Source: Halanaerobiaceae bacterium
GTDB lineage: Bacteria > Bacillota > Halanaerobiia > Halanaerobiales > Halarsenatibacteraceae
Direction: 5' to 3'
NCBI GenBank assembly: GCA_007130465.1
Contig: SLSL01000169.1
Coordinates: 1 to 34,139, forward strand
DNA length: 34,139 bases
Each line of letters starts with the position of its first letter. Position 1 is the stretch's first letter. Positions 1 to 7,186 of the stretch are shown here, in pieces. A model generated the notes under the pieces. That model did no database searches. It was not told the origin of the DNA and was given only the letters and a program-made list of their open reading frames with translations. A program made the translations under genes and the position numbers.

Positions 1-28
1 CATAAGTATTACTTTTGTTGTTCGGCAT
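1..28 (-). CDS. Start of a probable minus-strand gene, truncated by the window edge
   Basis: Reading the minus strand, an AGGAGG lies 11 bases before an ATG that opens a frame beginning M-P-N-N-K-S-N-T-Y, uninterrupted to the window edge. A perfect -10 (TATAAT) with a weak TTGTAT -35 at 17-bp spacing lies upstream, so promoter, ribosome site and start codon are all present in order. Only nine codons are visible, so no function can be assigned. An Asn-rich N-terminus is seen in some small acid-soluble spore proteins, but nine residues cannot decide this. Confidence 0.45.
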
Positions 29-32
29 TGGT

Positions 33-82
33 AATTGAACCTCCTGAATATTTTAGTAATTGGATCTCTTGAATGTTTTAGT
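33..82. repeat. Two tandem copies of a 25-bp imperfect direct repeat
   Basis: The copies 33-57 and 58-82 are adjacent and differ at only four of 25 positions, all four being transitions. The left copy contains the Shine-Dalgarno of the putative minus-strand gene and the right copy carries a degenerate version of it, so the duplication lies inside that gene's 5' untranslated leader. Confidence 0.7.
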
Positions 83-101
83 GAATTAATCAACAATATT
101 A

Positions 102-130
102 ATTATATCTTATTTTTATAAAAAATACAA
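102..130 (-). promoter_or_regulatory. Promoter for the truncated minus-strand gene
   Basis: On the minus strand TTGTAT and a perfect TATAAT are separated by 17 bp. The -35 matches only three of six positions. The expected transcript would start near 95 and carry the 25-bp repeats in its leader. Confidence 0.45.
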
Positions 131-137
131 TATAAAA

Positions 138-166
138 TTGACATTAAACCTGGACAGGAGTATAAT
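138..166 (+). promoter_or_regulatory. Consensus-perfect sigma-A-type promoter (TTGACA-17-TATAAT)
   Basis: Both hexamers match consensus exactly with the ideal 17-bp spacer, and the start site would be near 173. About 30 bases later the transcript meets the hairpin that terminates the opposing tRNA-Leu gene. If it reads through, it runs antisense through tRNA-Leu into purB. It may be the purB-purH promoter or make a very short RNA; the sequence does not decide. Confidence 0.75.
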
Positions 167-201
167 TTGTTGTAGGGATTCATTAATCTTATTCTAAATA
201 A

Positions 202-225
202 AAAAGCCTGCCAGTGGCAGGTTTT
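202..225 (-). terminator. Intrinsic terminator of tRNA-Leu
   Basis: The arms CCTGCC/GGCAGG form a 6-bp GC-rich stem with a 3-base loop. On the minus strand a run of six T follows directly, about 20 bases past the tRNA 3' end. On the plus strand the T tract is only TTTTAT, so termination in that direction would be weaker. Confidence 0.8.
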
Positions 226-245
226 ATCTGTTACTTATATAAAAA

Positions 246-333
246 TGGTGCCGAGGGTGGGACTCGAACCCACACAGGCCTAGGGCCCACAGCGCCCTCA
301 ACGCTGCGCGTCTGCCAATTCCGCCACCTCGGC
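246..333 (-). tRNA. tRNA-Leu (anticodon GAG), CCA encoded
   Basis: The reverse complement folds as a class II tRNA. The acceptor stem is GCCGAGG/CCTCGGC. A D-arm is followed by anticodon stem CAGCG/CGCTG around a seven-base loop TTGAGGG, placing GAG as anticodon (reads CUC and CUU). A long variable arm typical of tRNA-Leu follows, then a T-arm GTGGG-TTCGAGT-CCCAC, discriminator A and an encoded CCA. It stands alone between its own promoter and terminator. Confidence 0.97.
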
Positions 334-345
334 AATACAATAAAT

Positions 346-373
346 ATTATATCATAATTTTGCTAGCTGTCAA
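346..373 (-). promoter_or_regulatory. Promoter of tRNA-Leu (TTGACA-16-TATAAT)
   Basis: Both minus-strand hexamers are perfect, with a 16-bp spacer. The -10 lies about 12 bases before the tRNA 5' end, leaving a 5' leader of only a few bases, as is usual for a strongly expressed single tRNA gene. Confidence 0.85.
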
Positions 374-420
374 CTCTAATTTTAAAGTTTTTTATAAATA
401 AAGACTGAGGAGGAAATGGT

Positions 421-1824
421 TTGTCATCAAAAAGAAATATCTTTTATAATTTAAGTCCCCTTGACCACAGGTATAGTCGCGGAGATAATTTTCAGCTTTT
501 GAGCCAATATTTTTCTGAGGAGGCCAGGTTCAAATGGGAGGCCAGGGTTGAACTTGCATTAATTGAGACTCTGGTTGAATTTGAAATTGCTCCTTCTGAG
601 GCTGTAGAACAGATGAAGGAATCAGTTGAATCAATAACAGCAGAAGAGGTTTATAAAGAAGAAGAAAAGACGAAACATAATACAAGAGCTTTAGTTAATT
701 GTCTAAGGGAAAAGGTTGACTCTGAATATAGACAGTATATTCACTTAGGTGCTACTTCCTTTGATATTGTTGATACTGCTGCTATTTTGAGATATAAATT
801 CTTTAATGATCAGGTTTTAATTCCTGCTCTGAAAGAATTGATTAGGAAAATCTCTGAAGTAGCTTATCGGGAAAGGAAAACTGTTCAACTTGGTAGGACC
901 CATGGCCAGGCAGCTGTACCAGTGACTTTTGGTTATTATATTGCTGGCTTTGTTAGTCGGTTAGGCAATAGGCTGGAAAGCCTTGAAAAGTTTAGCAATG
1001 AACTTACAGGCCAGTTTTCTGGTGCTGTTGGTGCTTATAATTCGCTATCTTTACTCGTTGATGATCCCATTGAATTTGAAACTGTTTTACTTGATAAGTT
1101 AGAGCTTAAGAGATCTGAACATTCGACTCAGATAATTCCTCCAGAAAAACTTACTGATTATATTCATGGTATTGTTTCTACTTTTGGAGTGATTGCTGAT
1201 TTAAGTGATGATTTCAGACATTTGCAGAGATCAGAGATAAGTGAGACCGGCGAGGCTTTTTCTGAAGATCAGGTTGGTTCATCAACTATGCCGCAAAAGA
1301 GGAATCCAATAAATTTTGAAAATATCAAAAGTTCCTGGAAGGTAACGGTTCCTAAGATATTAACAGTGTATATGGATCAGCTCTGTGAGCATCAGAGAGA
1401 TTTAACTAATTCATCTTCAGCCAGATATTATCCTGAAATTATTAGTCATTTATTTTTAGCTATAAAGAGACTGGATAAGGTAATGGCAAGACTTGTAGTT
1501 GATCATGAAAATTTAAAAAGAAATCTTGATAAACATAAAGATATGATTCTTGCTGAGCCATTGTATATTATGTTTGCAAGAGAAGGCCATCCTGATGCCC
1601 ATGAGGCTGTCAGGAAGTTAACTTTAAAATCTGAAGAGACTGGCAAAAAGGTTTTACAGTTAGTGAAAGAAGACAAAGACTTAAGTAATTATTTTGATAA
1701 ATTGTCAACTGTTGAAAAAGGTATTTTAAATAATCCGGCTAATTATACTGGGGCAGCAATTAATGAAACTTTGAAGATAGTTAATAATTGGTCAGATAGA
1801 TTAAATATAGAAAGGGCGTGGTAA
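421..1824 (+). CDS. purB: Adenylosuccinate lyase
   Basis: Fumarase/aspartase-superfamily lyase of purine synthesis. It cleaves SAICAR to AICAR plus fumarate and adenylosuccinate to AMP plus fumarate. Visible are an HLGATSFD segment near residues 108-115, a GRTHGQ segment near 158-163 holding the general-acid histidine, and the family signature SSTMPQKRNP near 287-296 on the mobile catalytic-serine loop. At 467 residues it is slightly longer than the roughly 430-residue B. subtilis type. The TTG start is set by AGGAGG at 408-413 with 7-base spacing; a nearby ATG at 416 is out of frame. One base separates its stop from purH, whose product uses AICAR, which supports PurB over other lyases of the superfamily (argininosuccinate lyase, fumarase). 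Confidence 0.88.
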   Translation: MSSKRNIFYNLSPLDHRYSRGDNFQLLSQYFSEEARFKWEARVELALIETLVEFEIAPSEAVEQMKESVESITAEEVYKEEEKTKHNTRALVNCLREKVDSEYRQYIHLGATSFDIVDTAAILRYKFFNDQVLIPALKELIRKISEVAYRERKTVQLGRTHGQAAVPVTFGYYIAGFVSRLGNRLESLEKFSNELTGQFSGAVGAYNSLSLLVDDPIEFETVLLDKLELKRSEHSTQIIPPEKLTDYIHGIVSTFGVIADLSDDFRHLQRSEISETGEAFSEDQVGSSTMPQKRNPINFENIKSSWKVTVPKILTVYMDQLCEHQRDLTNSSSARYYPEIISHLFLAIKRLDKVMARLVVDHENLKRNLDKHKDMILAEPLYIMFAREGHPDAHEAVRKLTLKSEETGKKVLQLVKEDKDLSNYFDKLSTVEKGILNNPANYTGAAINETLKIVNNWSDRLNIERAW

Positions 1825-1825
1825 G

Positions 1826-3409
1826 GTGTCAAATATTAAGAGGGCTTTAATTAGTGTAGCAGAAAAAGATGGAATCGTAGAGTTTTCTAAAAAATTGTCA
1901 GAGGATGGAGTAGAGATAGTTGCAACCGGGGGGACAGCTGATAAACTTAAGAGTGAGAATATTGAGGTGATTGGTATATCTGATCTTACTGGATATCCTG
2001 AACTCCTTGCTGGCCGTGTAAAGACATTACATCCAGCAGTAATGGCCGGGATATTGGCAAGAAGAAGTAATGAAAAAGATATTGAGGAGCTTAAAGATAA
2101 TGATATTGAGCCAATCGATTTGATAGTATGTAATCTTTATCCCTTTGAAGATAAAGTTGAAAATAATCCAGATGATCATTCTGGAATTTTAGAAGAGATT
2201 GATATAGGAGGACAGACTTTAATTAGATCAGCTGCTAAAAATTATCAGGATGTTCTAGTTTTAACAGATCCTGAGCAGTATGATGCTTTTATAGATACAT
2301 ATACAGAAGGTAATATTGATAAAGATTATCGGCTTGAACTTGCTGGTAAAGCCTTTAAATATATTGCAGATTATGATAATTTAATTTCAGAGTATTTTAG
2401 TAAGCAGGGAGATAAGTCAGATGCTGAAGCAACTTTTAAGGCTAGTTTTGAGATTAAAGCTGAGCTTGATAGGGTGTTAAAATATGGGGAAAATCCTCAT
2501 CAGAAGGCTGCTGTTTATAAGAGTAAAAACTTATTATCAGGGACATCATTATTAGCTGCCAGACAGTTAAATGGTGCTGAACTTTCATATAATAATATTA
2601 ATGATAGCCAGGCAGCACTTGATTTAATTTTAGAATTTAAAGAAAATGCGGCAACAGCGATTATTAAACATACTAACCCCTGTGGCCTGGCAATAGCCCA
2701 TTCACCTGTTGTAGCTTTCAGGAAGGCTTACGCCGGGGACCCTCAATCAGCCTATGGCAGCATTGTTGCATTTAACCGAGAAGTTGGTGGTAGTGTGGCC
2801 CGGGAGATGATTGGCGGCAGGAAATATATTGAGATAATTTTAGCCCCTTCATATACTGATGAGGCGGTTGAAGCTTTAGTTGATCGCTGGTCGGATATAA
2901 AGCTTTTAGAATTAGATGATATGAGAATTGCTGAAAAAAACGATTATGAAATAAAATCGATATCTGGTGGATTTTTATTGCAGGAGAAAGATATAGGGAT
3001 TGATGATCTTGCTGATTTAAAGCAGGTTGCAGGCCCGTATAAAGATAAAGAGATTAAAGAGAAAGAGTTAAAAGAATTATATCTTGCTACCATGGCTGCT
3101 AAACATGTGAAGTCTAATGCTATTGCTCTGGCCAGAGGTGAAGCTATTGTTGGTATCGGAGCAGGACAGATGAGCCGGGTTGATGCAGTTAGGCTGGCAG
3201 GGAAAAAAGCTGCCGGCAGGCAGTTTGGTGGAGTACTTGCTTCAGATGCCTTTTTCCCATATCCAGATGCAATTGAGATAGCTGCTGAAAATAATATTAA
3301 ATCTATTATTCAGCCAGGTGGTTCTATTAGGGATGAAGATGTTATTAAAGCCTGTGATGATAATGGTATTAAGATGTACTTTACCGGATATCGTCATTTT
3401 AAACATTAA
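1826..3409 (+). CDS. purH: Bifunctional AICAR transformylase / IMP cyclohydrolase
   Basis: Catalyses the last two steps to IMP: formylation of AICAR with 10-formyl-THF, then ring closure. The N-terminal MGS-like cyclohydrolase domain (about 1-150) shows ISVAEKDGIVEF, ATGGT and GRVKTLHP. The C-terminal transformylase domain shows KYGENPHQKA, LSYNN and IIKHTNPCG, whose Lys-His pair is catalytic. Its length of 527 residues is close to the usual roughly 510. The start is GTG one base after the purB stop, with AAAGGG nine bases upstream inside the end of purB, so translation is probably coupled. No terminator follows; the thrS leader promoter begins six bases after the stop. Confidence 0.97.
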   Translation: MSNIKRALISVAEKDGIVEFSKKLSEDGVEIVATGGTADKLKSENIEVIGISDLTGYPELLAGRVKTLHPAVMAGILARRSNEKDIEELKDNDIEPIDLIVCNLYPFEDKVENNPDDHSGILEEIDIGGQTLIRSAAKNYQDVLVLTDPEQYDAFIDTYTEGNIDKDYRLELAGKAFKYIADYDNLISEYFSKQGDKSDAEATFKASFEIKAELDRVLKYGENPHQKAAVYKSKNLLSGTSLLAARQLNGAELSYNNINDSQAALDLILEFKENAATAIIKHTNPCGLAIAHSPVVAFRKAYAGDPQSAYGSIVAFNREVGGSVAREMIGGRKYIEIILAPSYTDEAVEALVDRWSDIKLLELDDMRIAEKNDYEIKSISGGFLLQEKDIGIDDLADLKQVAGPYKDKEIKEKELKELYLATMAAKHVKSNAIALARGEAIVGIGAGQMSRVDAVRLAGKKAAGRQFGGVLASDAFFPYPDAIEIAAENNIKSIIQPGGSIRDEDVIKACDDNGIKMYFTGYRHFKH

Positions 3410-3414
3410 AATCC

Positions 3415-3443
3415 TTGACTTTAAAATTAAGATTTAATATAAT
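3415..3443 (+). promoter_or_regulatory. Promoter of the thrS T-box operon
   Basis: TTGACT and TATAAT are separated by 17 bp, just after the purH stop codon. Transcription would start near 3450, immediately before the T-box leader. Confidence 0.85.
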
Positions 3444-3449
3444 ATTCTT

Positions 3450-3726
3450 AAGTTATAAAATATAGCAAAAAGCTTTGATAGGGAGAGTAGGCTAATTTAA
3501 AAACTCATCAGAGAATGGTGCCTTAGGCTGAAAGCACTTAGTTTTAGATTAGTTGAAGACCACCCTTGAGTTGATTCTGGGAAAGCAGTTATTGTTATTA
3601 TCAGGTTCCGGTTATCATCCGTTATAATGGTTAGAGTGGAGGGTGAGTATATCCTCTGAAATAGAGTGGAACCGTGTGCGAATATTTCGTCCGCCTCTAG
3701 TTTTTCTAGAGGTGGGCTTTTTTATT
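3450..3726 (+). promoter_or_regulatory. T-box riboswitch (threonine) upstream of thrS
   Basis: The diagnostic T-box sequence AGAGTGGAACCGTG lies at 3663-3676, directly before the terminator. Stem I has an AGTA-type S-turn (GAGAGTAGG) opposite a specifier loop. The flanking helices AGGG/CCCT and CTAAT/ATTAG place ACC (3559-3561, followed by the conserved purine A) as specifier, a threonine codon matching the downstream gene. Uncharged tRNA-Thr should stabilise the antiterminator and permit thrS transcription. A partial second copy of the T-box core (AGAGTGG) occurs about 30 bases earlier and may be chance. Confidence 0.93.
3690..3726 (+). terminator. T-box-controlled terminator
   Basis: A ten-base-pair hairpin with arms CCGCCTCTAG and CTAGAGGTGG and a five-T loop is followed by a run of T residues. 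It is mutually exclusive with the T-box antiterminator. Confidence 0.9.
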
Positions 3727-3756
3727 TTAGTTAAATTTATTAGGAGGTTGATATTA

Positions 3757-5688
3757 ATGGTTCAGATTACATTGCCTGATGGTTCAACAAAGGATTATGA
3801 AGAGAAAGTTACTGTTGAAGGTGTGGCCTATGATATTGGGAGAAGGCTTGGTAAGGACGCAGTTGCTGGGATTGTTGATGGTAAAAAAGTTGATACTTAT
3901 TATGAGATTGATGAAGATGTAGAACTTGCTATAATCACAATTGATTCAGAGGAAGGCCTTGATATATTAAGACATACTGCATCTCATATTATGGCTCAGG
4001 CTGTTAAAGAGTTGTTTGATGATGTAAGTATTGCTATTGGGCCTATAATTGATGATGGTTTTTATTACGATTTTGACTTAGAGGATTCAATTTCAAAAGA
4101 GGATTTTGATGATATTAGAGGGAGGATGCAGGAGATTATAGATGAGGATTTACCGGTAAGGAAATTTGTTTTGCCAAAGGCTGAGGCAATAAAATTAATG
4201 AAGGATAGAAATGAGCCTTATAAAGTTGAATTAATTGAAGAATTAGATGATGAAATGATCAGTCTTTATCGCCAGGGAGATTTTGTTGATCTCTGTCGTG
4301 GCCCTCATCTTCCTAGAACTGGAATGGTTGAAGCCTTTGAGCTATTAAATGTTGCAGGTGCTTATTGGCGTGGCGATGAAAATAATGAGATGCTGCAGAG
4401 GGTTTATGCTACTGCCTTTGCTGACGAGAAAGAATTAGAAGAATATCTCGAGCAGAGAGAAGAGGCTAAAAAGCGGGACCATAATAAACTTGGTAGACAA
4501 TTAGATTTATTTATGACTTCTGATTTGGTTGGTCAGGGTTTGCCTTTATTAAAACCAAAGGGTGCTAAAATTATTCAGATTTTGCAGAGATTTATTGAGG
4601 ATGAAGAAGAAAAACGGGGATATCAGAGAACTTTAACCCCCTATATGGCCAAAAAAGATCTATATGAAACTTCAGGTCACTGGCAGCATTATAAGGATGA
4701 TATGTTTGTTATTGGAGATGAAGATAAAGATGAAGAGGTCCTTGGCATGAGACCGATGACCTGTCCATTCCAGTTTATGATTTATAATTCTAAATTGAGA
4801 AGTTATAGGGATTTACCAATTAGATATGCTGAAACTTCAACACTTTTTAGAAATGAAGCTTCTGGTGAGATGCATGGCCTGATAAGGGTCAGACAGTTCA
4901 CTATCTCTGAAGGGCATCTGATCTGTACTCCAGAACAGCTTGAAGAAGAGTTTTTAGGAGTTGTTGATTTAGTTAATTATGTCATGGAGACTATTGGAAT
5001 TGAAGATGATATCTGGTATCGTTTCTCTAAATGGGATCCTGATAAGAAGGGTAAATATATTGATAATCCTGAAGCCTGGCATGATACTCAGGAGAAGATG
5101 GGAAATATTTTAGAAAAAATGGATCTTGAATATGAAGTTGCAGATGGAGAGGCTGCTTTTTACGGACCGAAATTAGATATTCAGTTTAAAAATGTTCATG
5201 GCAAAGAAGATACAATAATTACAATTCAGATAGATTTCAGTCTGCCTGAAAGATTTGATATGACTTATATAAATAGTGAAAATGAGAAGCAGAGACCTTA
5301 TATAATTCACAGAACTTCTATTGGTTGTTATGAGAGGACTCTGGCAATGTTAATTGAAAAATATGCAGGGGCTTTTCCTACCTGGCTGGCACCGGTACAG
5401 GCTAAAATAATTCCTGTATCTGATGATCAGAATGATTATGCTGATCAGGTCCAGGAAGAACTTCAGAAATACGATATCAGAGTAGAGGTCGATAAGCGTG
5501 ATGAACAGGTTGGTTATAAGATTCGTGAAGCTCAGGTTGAGCAGGTTCCTTATATGTTAATCGTTGGTTCCAGGGAAGAAGAGAGTGGTAATGTTTCTGT
5601 CAGGGATCGGCGTGAAGGAGATCAGGGTCAGGTTGATCTTCAGGAGTTTATCAATAATATAAATAAAGAGATTGCTGAGAAAAGTTAA
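3757..5688 (+). CDS. thrS: Threonyl-tRNA synthetase
   Basis: Class II synthetase charging tRNA-Thr. Residues 1-60 form the TGS domain. HTASH near 73 belongs to the editing (SAD) domain. The catalytic core has MRPMTCP near 330 (zinc-binding Cys), motif 2 around RYAETSTLFRNE and motif 3 near 520 (GCYERTLAMLIEKYAG). The anticodon-binding domain fills about 545-643. The length of 643 residues is normal. The ORF track begins at 3643, inside the T-box; that 38-residue extension is leader RNA read in frame. The ATG at 3757 has AGGAGG nine bases upstream and begins MVQITLPDG, the usual TGS start. Confidence 0.98.
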   Translation: MVQITLPDGSTKDYEEKVTVEGVAYDIGRRLGKDAVAGIVDGKKVDTYYEIDEDVELAIITIDSEEGLDILRHTASHIMAQAVKELFDDVSIAIGPIIDDGFYYDFDLEDSISKEDFDDIRGRMQEIIDEDLPVRKFVLPKAEAIKLMKDRNEPYKVELIEELDDEMISLYRQGDFVDLCRGPHLPRTGMVEAFELLNVAGAYWRGDENNEMLQRVYATAFADEKELEEYLEQREEAKKRDHNKLGRQLDLFMTSDLVGQGLPLLKPKGAKIIQILQRFIEDEEEKRGYQRTLTPYMAKKDLYETSGHWQHYKDDMFVIGDEDKDEEVLGMRPMTCPFQFMIYNSKLRSYRDLPIRYAETSTLFRNEASGEMHGLIRVRQFTISEGHLICTPEQLEEEFLGVVDLVNYVMETIGIEDDIWYRFSKWDPDKKGKYIDNPEAWHDTQEKMGNILEKMDLEYEVADGEAAFYGPKLDIQFKNVHGKEDTIITIQIDFSLPERFDMTYINSENEKQRPYIIHRTSIGCYERTLAMLIEKYAGAFPTWLAPVQAKIIPVSDDQNDYADQVQEELQKYDIRVEVDKRDEQVGYKIREAQVEQVPYMLIVGSREEESGNVSVRDRREGDQGQVDLQEFINNINKEIAEKS

Positions 5689-5723
5689 TAGAGATAGCAG
5701 AGGAAAATTAATCAGGATTTTTG

Positions 5724-5752
5724 TTGACTCAGATTAAAATCTCTGATATACT
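5724..5752 (+). promoter_or_regulatory. Promoter of the infC-rpmI-rplT operon
   Basis: TTGACT and TATACT are separated by 17 bp in the thrS-infC gap. The start site would be near 5759, at the beginning of the structured leader. Confidence 0.8.
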
Positions 5753-5758
5753 TTATTT

Positions 5759-5940
5759 TAGTGACAATAAAGTAGGAGCGCCTGCTTCTCACCAGTAATA
5801 GGATTACTGGTTAATAACTACTAATTTGGAACTTTATTTAGGTTCTGCTCTGGGATTAGAATATCTTCTCAGAGATTATTAGGTAGTATTTATTTGTTTA
5901 TTTGCGGGCGGTCCAGAAATGGGTCCCCGCTTTTTGTTTT
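5759..5940 (+). promoter_or_regulatory. L20-type ribosomal protein leader of infC operon
   Basis: This is a leader of about 180 bases between promoter and infC, with several visible pairings. AATAAAG (about 5767-5773) can pair with CTTTATT (about 5834-5840), the hairpin CCAGTAAT/ATTACTGG lies between them, and a terminator stands at the end. In low-GC Gram-positives this position before infC-rpmI-rplT is occupied by the L20-binding autoregulatory leader. Excess L20 is expected to favour termination. The assignment rests on position, architecture and the GGAGCGCCTGCTTCTCACC-like core recalled from the family; it was not searched. Confidence 0.78.
5904..5938 (+). terminator. Leader terminator before infC
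   Basis: A GCGGG/CCCGC outer stem continues into a GGTCC/GGGTC-type inner stem, followed by TTTTTGTTTTT. It sits at the end of the L20 leader and is probably the conditional attenuator. Confidence 0.85.
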
Positions 5941-5950
5941 TAAATATATT

Positions 5951-5967
5951 AGGAGGTGGATAAAATC
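5951..5967 (+). promoter_or_regulatory. infC ribosome-binding site with AUC start codon
   Basis: AGGAGG at 5951-5956 is followed after exactly eight bases by an in-frame ATC (5965-5967). The GTG used by the ORF track overlaps the last G of the Shine-Dalgarno and cannot be read from it. Non-AUG starts of the AUU/AUC type are the known self-control device of infC. Confidence 0.8.
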
Positions 5968-6480
5968 GTAGAAGATTTACGGGTTAACCAGCAGATTAGA
6001 GCCCGAGAGGTTAGGTTGATTGATCAAGAGGGTGAGCAGATAGGAATTAAATCCATTGATGAAGCTATGAGAGCTGCAGAAGAAAAAGGTATGGATTTAG
6101 TAGAGGTTGCACCTCAGGCTAATCCTCCAGTCTGTCGTATTATGGATTATGGAAAATATAAATATGAACAGGCCAAAAAGGAGAAAGAAGCCAAAAAGAA
6201 TCAGAATGTAATGAATGTGAAAGAAGTTCAGATGGGTGTAAAGATTGATGATCATGACTTTGATGTTAAGTTAAAGCAGGCTAGAAGATTCCTGAATGAT
6301 AAGGATAAAGTTAAAGTAAGGCTTAAATTTAGAGGCCGGGAAATGATGCATCAGGAAATCGGACATGAATTAATGGAAAGATTGATTGAAGGCACTAAAG
6401 ATTTAGGTTCTGTTGAGAGCGGGCCTAGAATGGAAGGCCGCAATATGATGATGTTTATAACACCTGATAGTGATAAGTAA
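5965..6480 (+). CDS. infC: Translation initiation factor IF-3
   Basis: IF-3 binds the 30S subunit, keeps subunits apart and checks the start codon and initiator tRNA. The N-terminal domain has VNQQIRAREVRLID, and a Lys-rich linker (KKEKEAKKNQ, about residues 70-80) joins it to the C-terminal domain with VKEVQMGVKIDDHDFDVKLKQ. The protein has 171 residues when read from the AUC at 5965, a normal length. IF-3 rejects non-AUG starts, so an AUC start gives negative feedback. It is first in the infC-rpmI-rplT operon. The alternative start is GTG at 5956, three codons earlier, disfavoured because it overlaps the SD. Confidence 0.97.
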   Translation: MVEDLRVNQQIRAREVRLIDQEGEQIGIKSIDEAMRAAEEKGMDLVEVAPQANPPVCRIMDYGKYKYEQAKKEKEAKKNQNVMNVKEVQMGVKIDDHDFDVKLKQARRFLNDKDKVKVRLKFRGREMMHQEIGHELMERLIEGTKDLGSVESGPRMEGRNMMMFITPDSDK

Positions 6481-6508
6481 TTATTATATAGCTTAGGAGG
6501 TTTTGATT

Positions 6509-6706
6509 ATGCCTAAAATGAAAACACATAAAGGTATTAAAAAGAGAGTTAAGAAGACTGGTAAAGGTAAATTAAAGAGAAAGAAAGCCTTTAATAGTCA
6601 TCTGCAGACAAAAAAGAAAGCTAAAAGAAAGAGAAATTTAAGTAAACCTGTACTTGTAAATGACACACATGCCAAAAAGTATAAACATTTATTACCATAT
6701 GAGTAA
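6509..6706 (+). CDS. rpmI: Ribosomal protein L35 (bL35)
   Basis: Small, extremely basic 65-residue protein of the 50S subunit. It has the family start MPKMKTHKGIKKRVKKTGKGK and a central SHLQTKK. The ORF track adds two codons from a TTG at 6503; the ATG at 6509 lies eight bases after AGGAGG and gives the canonical N-terminus. It sits between infC and rplT, as in most bacteria. Confidence 0.98.
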   Translation: MPKMKTHKGIKKRVKKTGKGKLKRKKAFNSHLQTKKKAKRKRNLSKPVLVNDTHAKKYKHLLPYE

Positions 6707-6752
6707 ATTTAAAATATTATAATTGTTAAGTTTGAAAGGGAGTGAATGATCG

Positions 6753-7112
6753 ATGCCACGTGTAAAAAGAGGTAATAAAGCTAGAAAAAGGAGAAAGAAA
6801 GTTTTAAAAAATGCCAAGGGATTCTTTGGCTCCAGAAGTAAACTTTTTCGTCCTGCAAATGAAGCTGTAATGAAATCCCTTGATTATGCCTATAGAGATA
6901 GAAGGAGAAAGAAGAGAGAGTTCCGTCGTCTCTGGATTACAAGGATTAATGCAGCAGCAAGGCAGAATGGTCTTTCTTATAGTCGTTTTATTAATGGTTT
7001 AAAGCAGGCTAATGTAGAGATTGATCGCAAGATTCTTGCTGATATGGCTGTTAATGATAAAGATGGCTTTGCTGAGTTAGTTGAATTGGCTCAGGAACAG
7101 TTAGCAGGTTAA
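6753..7112 (+). CDS. rplT: Ribosomal protein L20 (bL20)
   Basis: A 119-residue basic 23S rRNA-binding assembly protein of the 50S subunit, also the presumed repressor acting on the upstream leader. It begins [19 protein letters not shown] and contains [21 protein letters not shown], both characteristic. AAGGGAG lies upstream of the ATG; another ATG at 6746 is out of frame. It is last in the operon, with a modest terminator after it. Confidence 0.98.
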   Translation: MPRVKRGNKARKRRKKVLKNAKGFFGSRSKLFRPANEAVMKSLDYAYRDRRRKKREFRRLWITRINAAARQNGLSYSRFINGLKQANVEIDRKILADMAVNDKDGFAELVELAQEQLAG

Positions 7113-7127
7113 ATTATATTATATATC

Positions 7128-7156
7128 AGGCCTGGGGGGGTCCTCCAGGTCTTTAT
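7128..7156 (+). terminator. Probable terminator after rplT
   Basis: GGCCTGG pairs with CCAGGTC (7 bp, one G-T pair) around a GGGGGTCCT loop, followed by a short TTTATT. The weak T tract means partial read-through into the next gene is likely. Confidence 0.6.
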
Positions 7157-7186
7157 TCATCTTTTGAAGATGAAAGGGGTTTGAAA

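Noticed and set aside
1-72. Plus-strand C-terminal fragment of an upstream gene (open to TGA at 70)
   Set aside because: It would be coded by the 25-bp repeats and an SD on the other strand; no recognisable protein.
3643-3756. N-terminal extension of ThrRS in the ORF track
   Set aside because: It translates the T-box and its terminator; a strong SD and the normal TGS start place the ATG at 3757.
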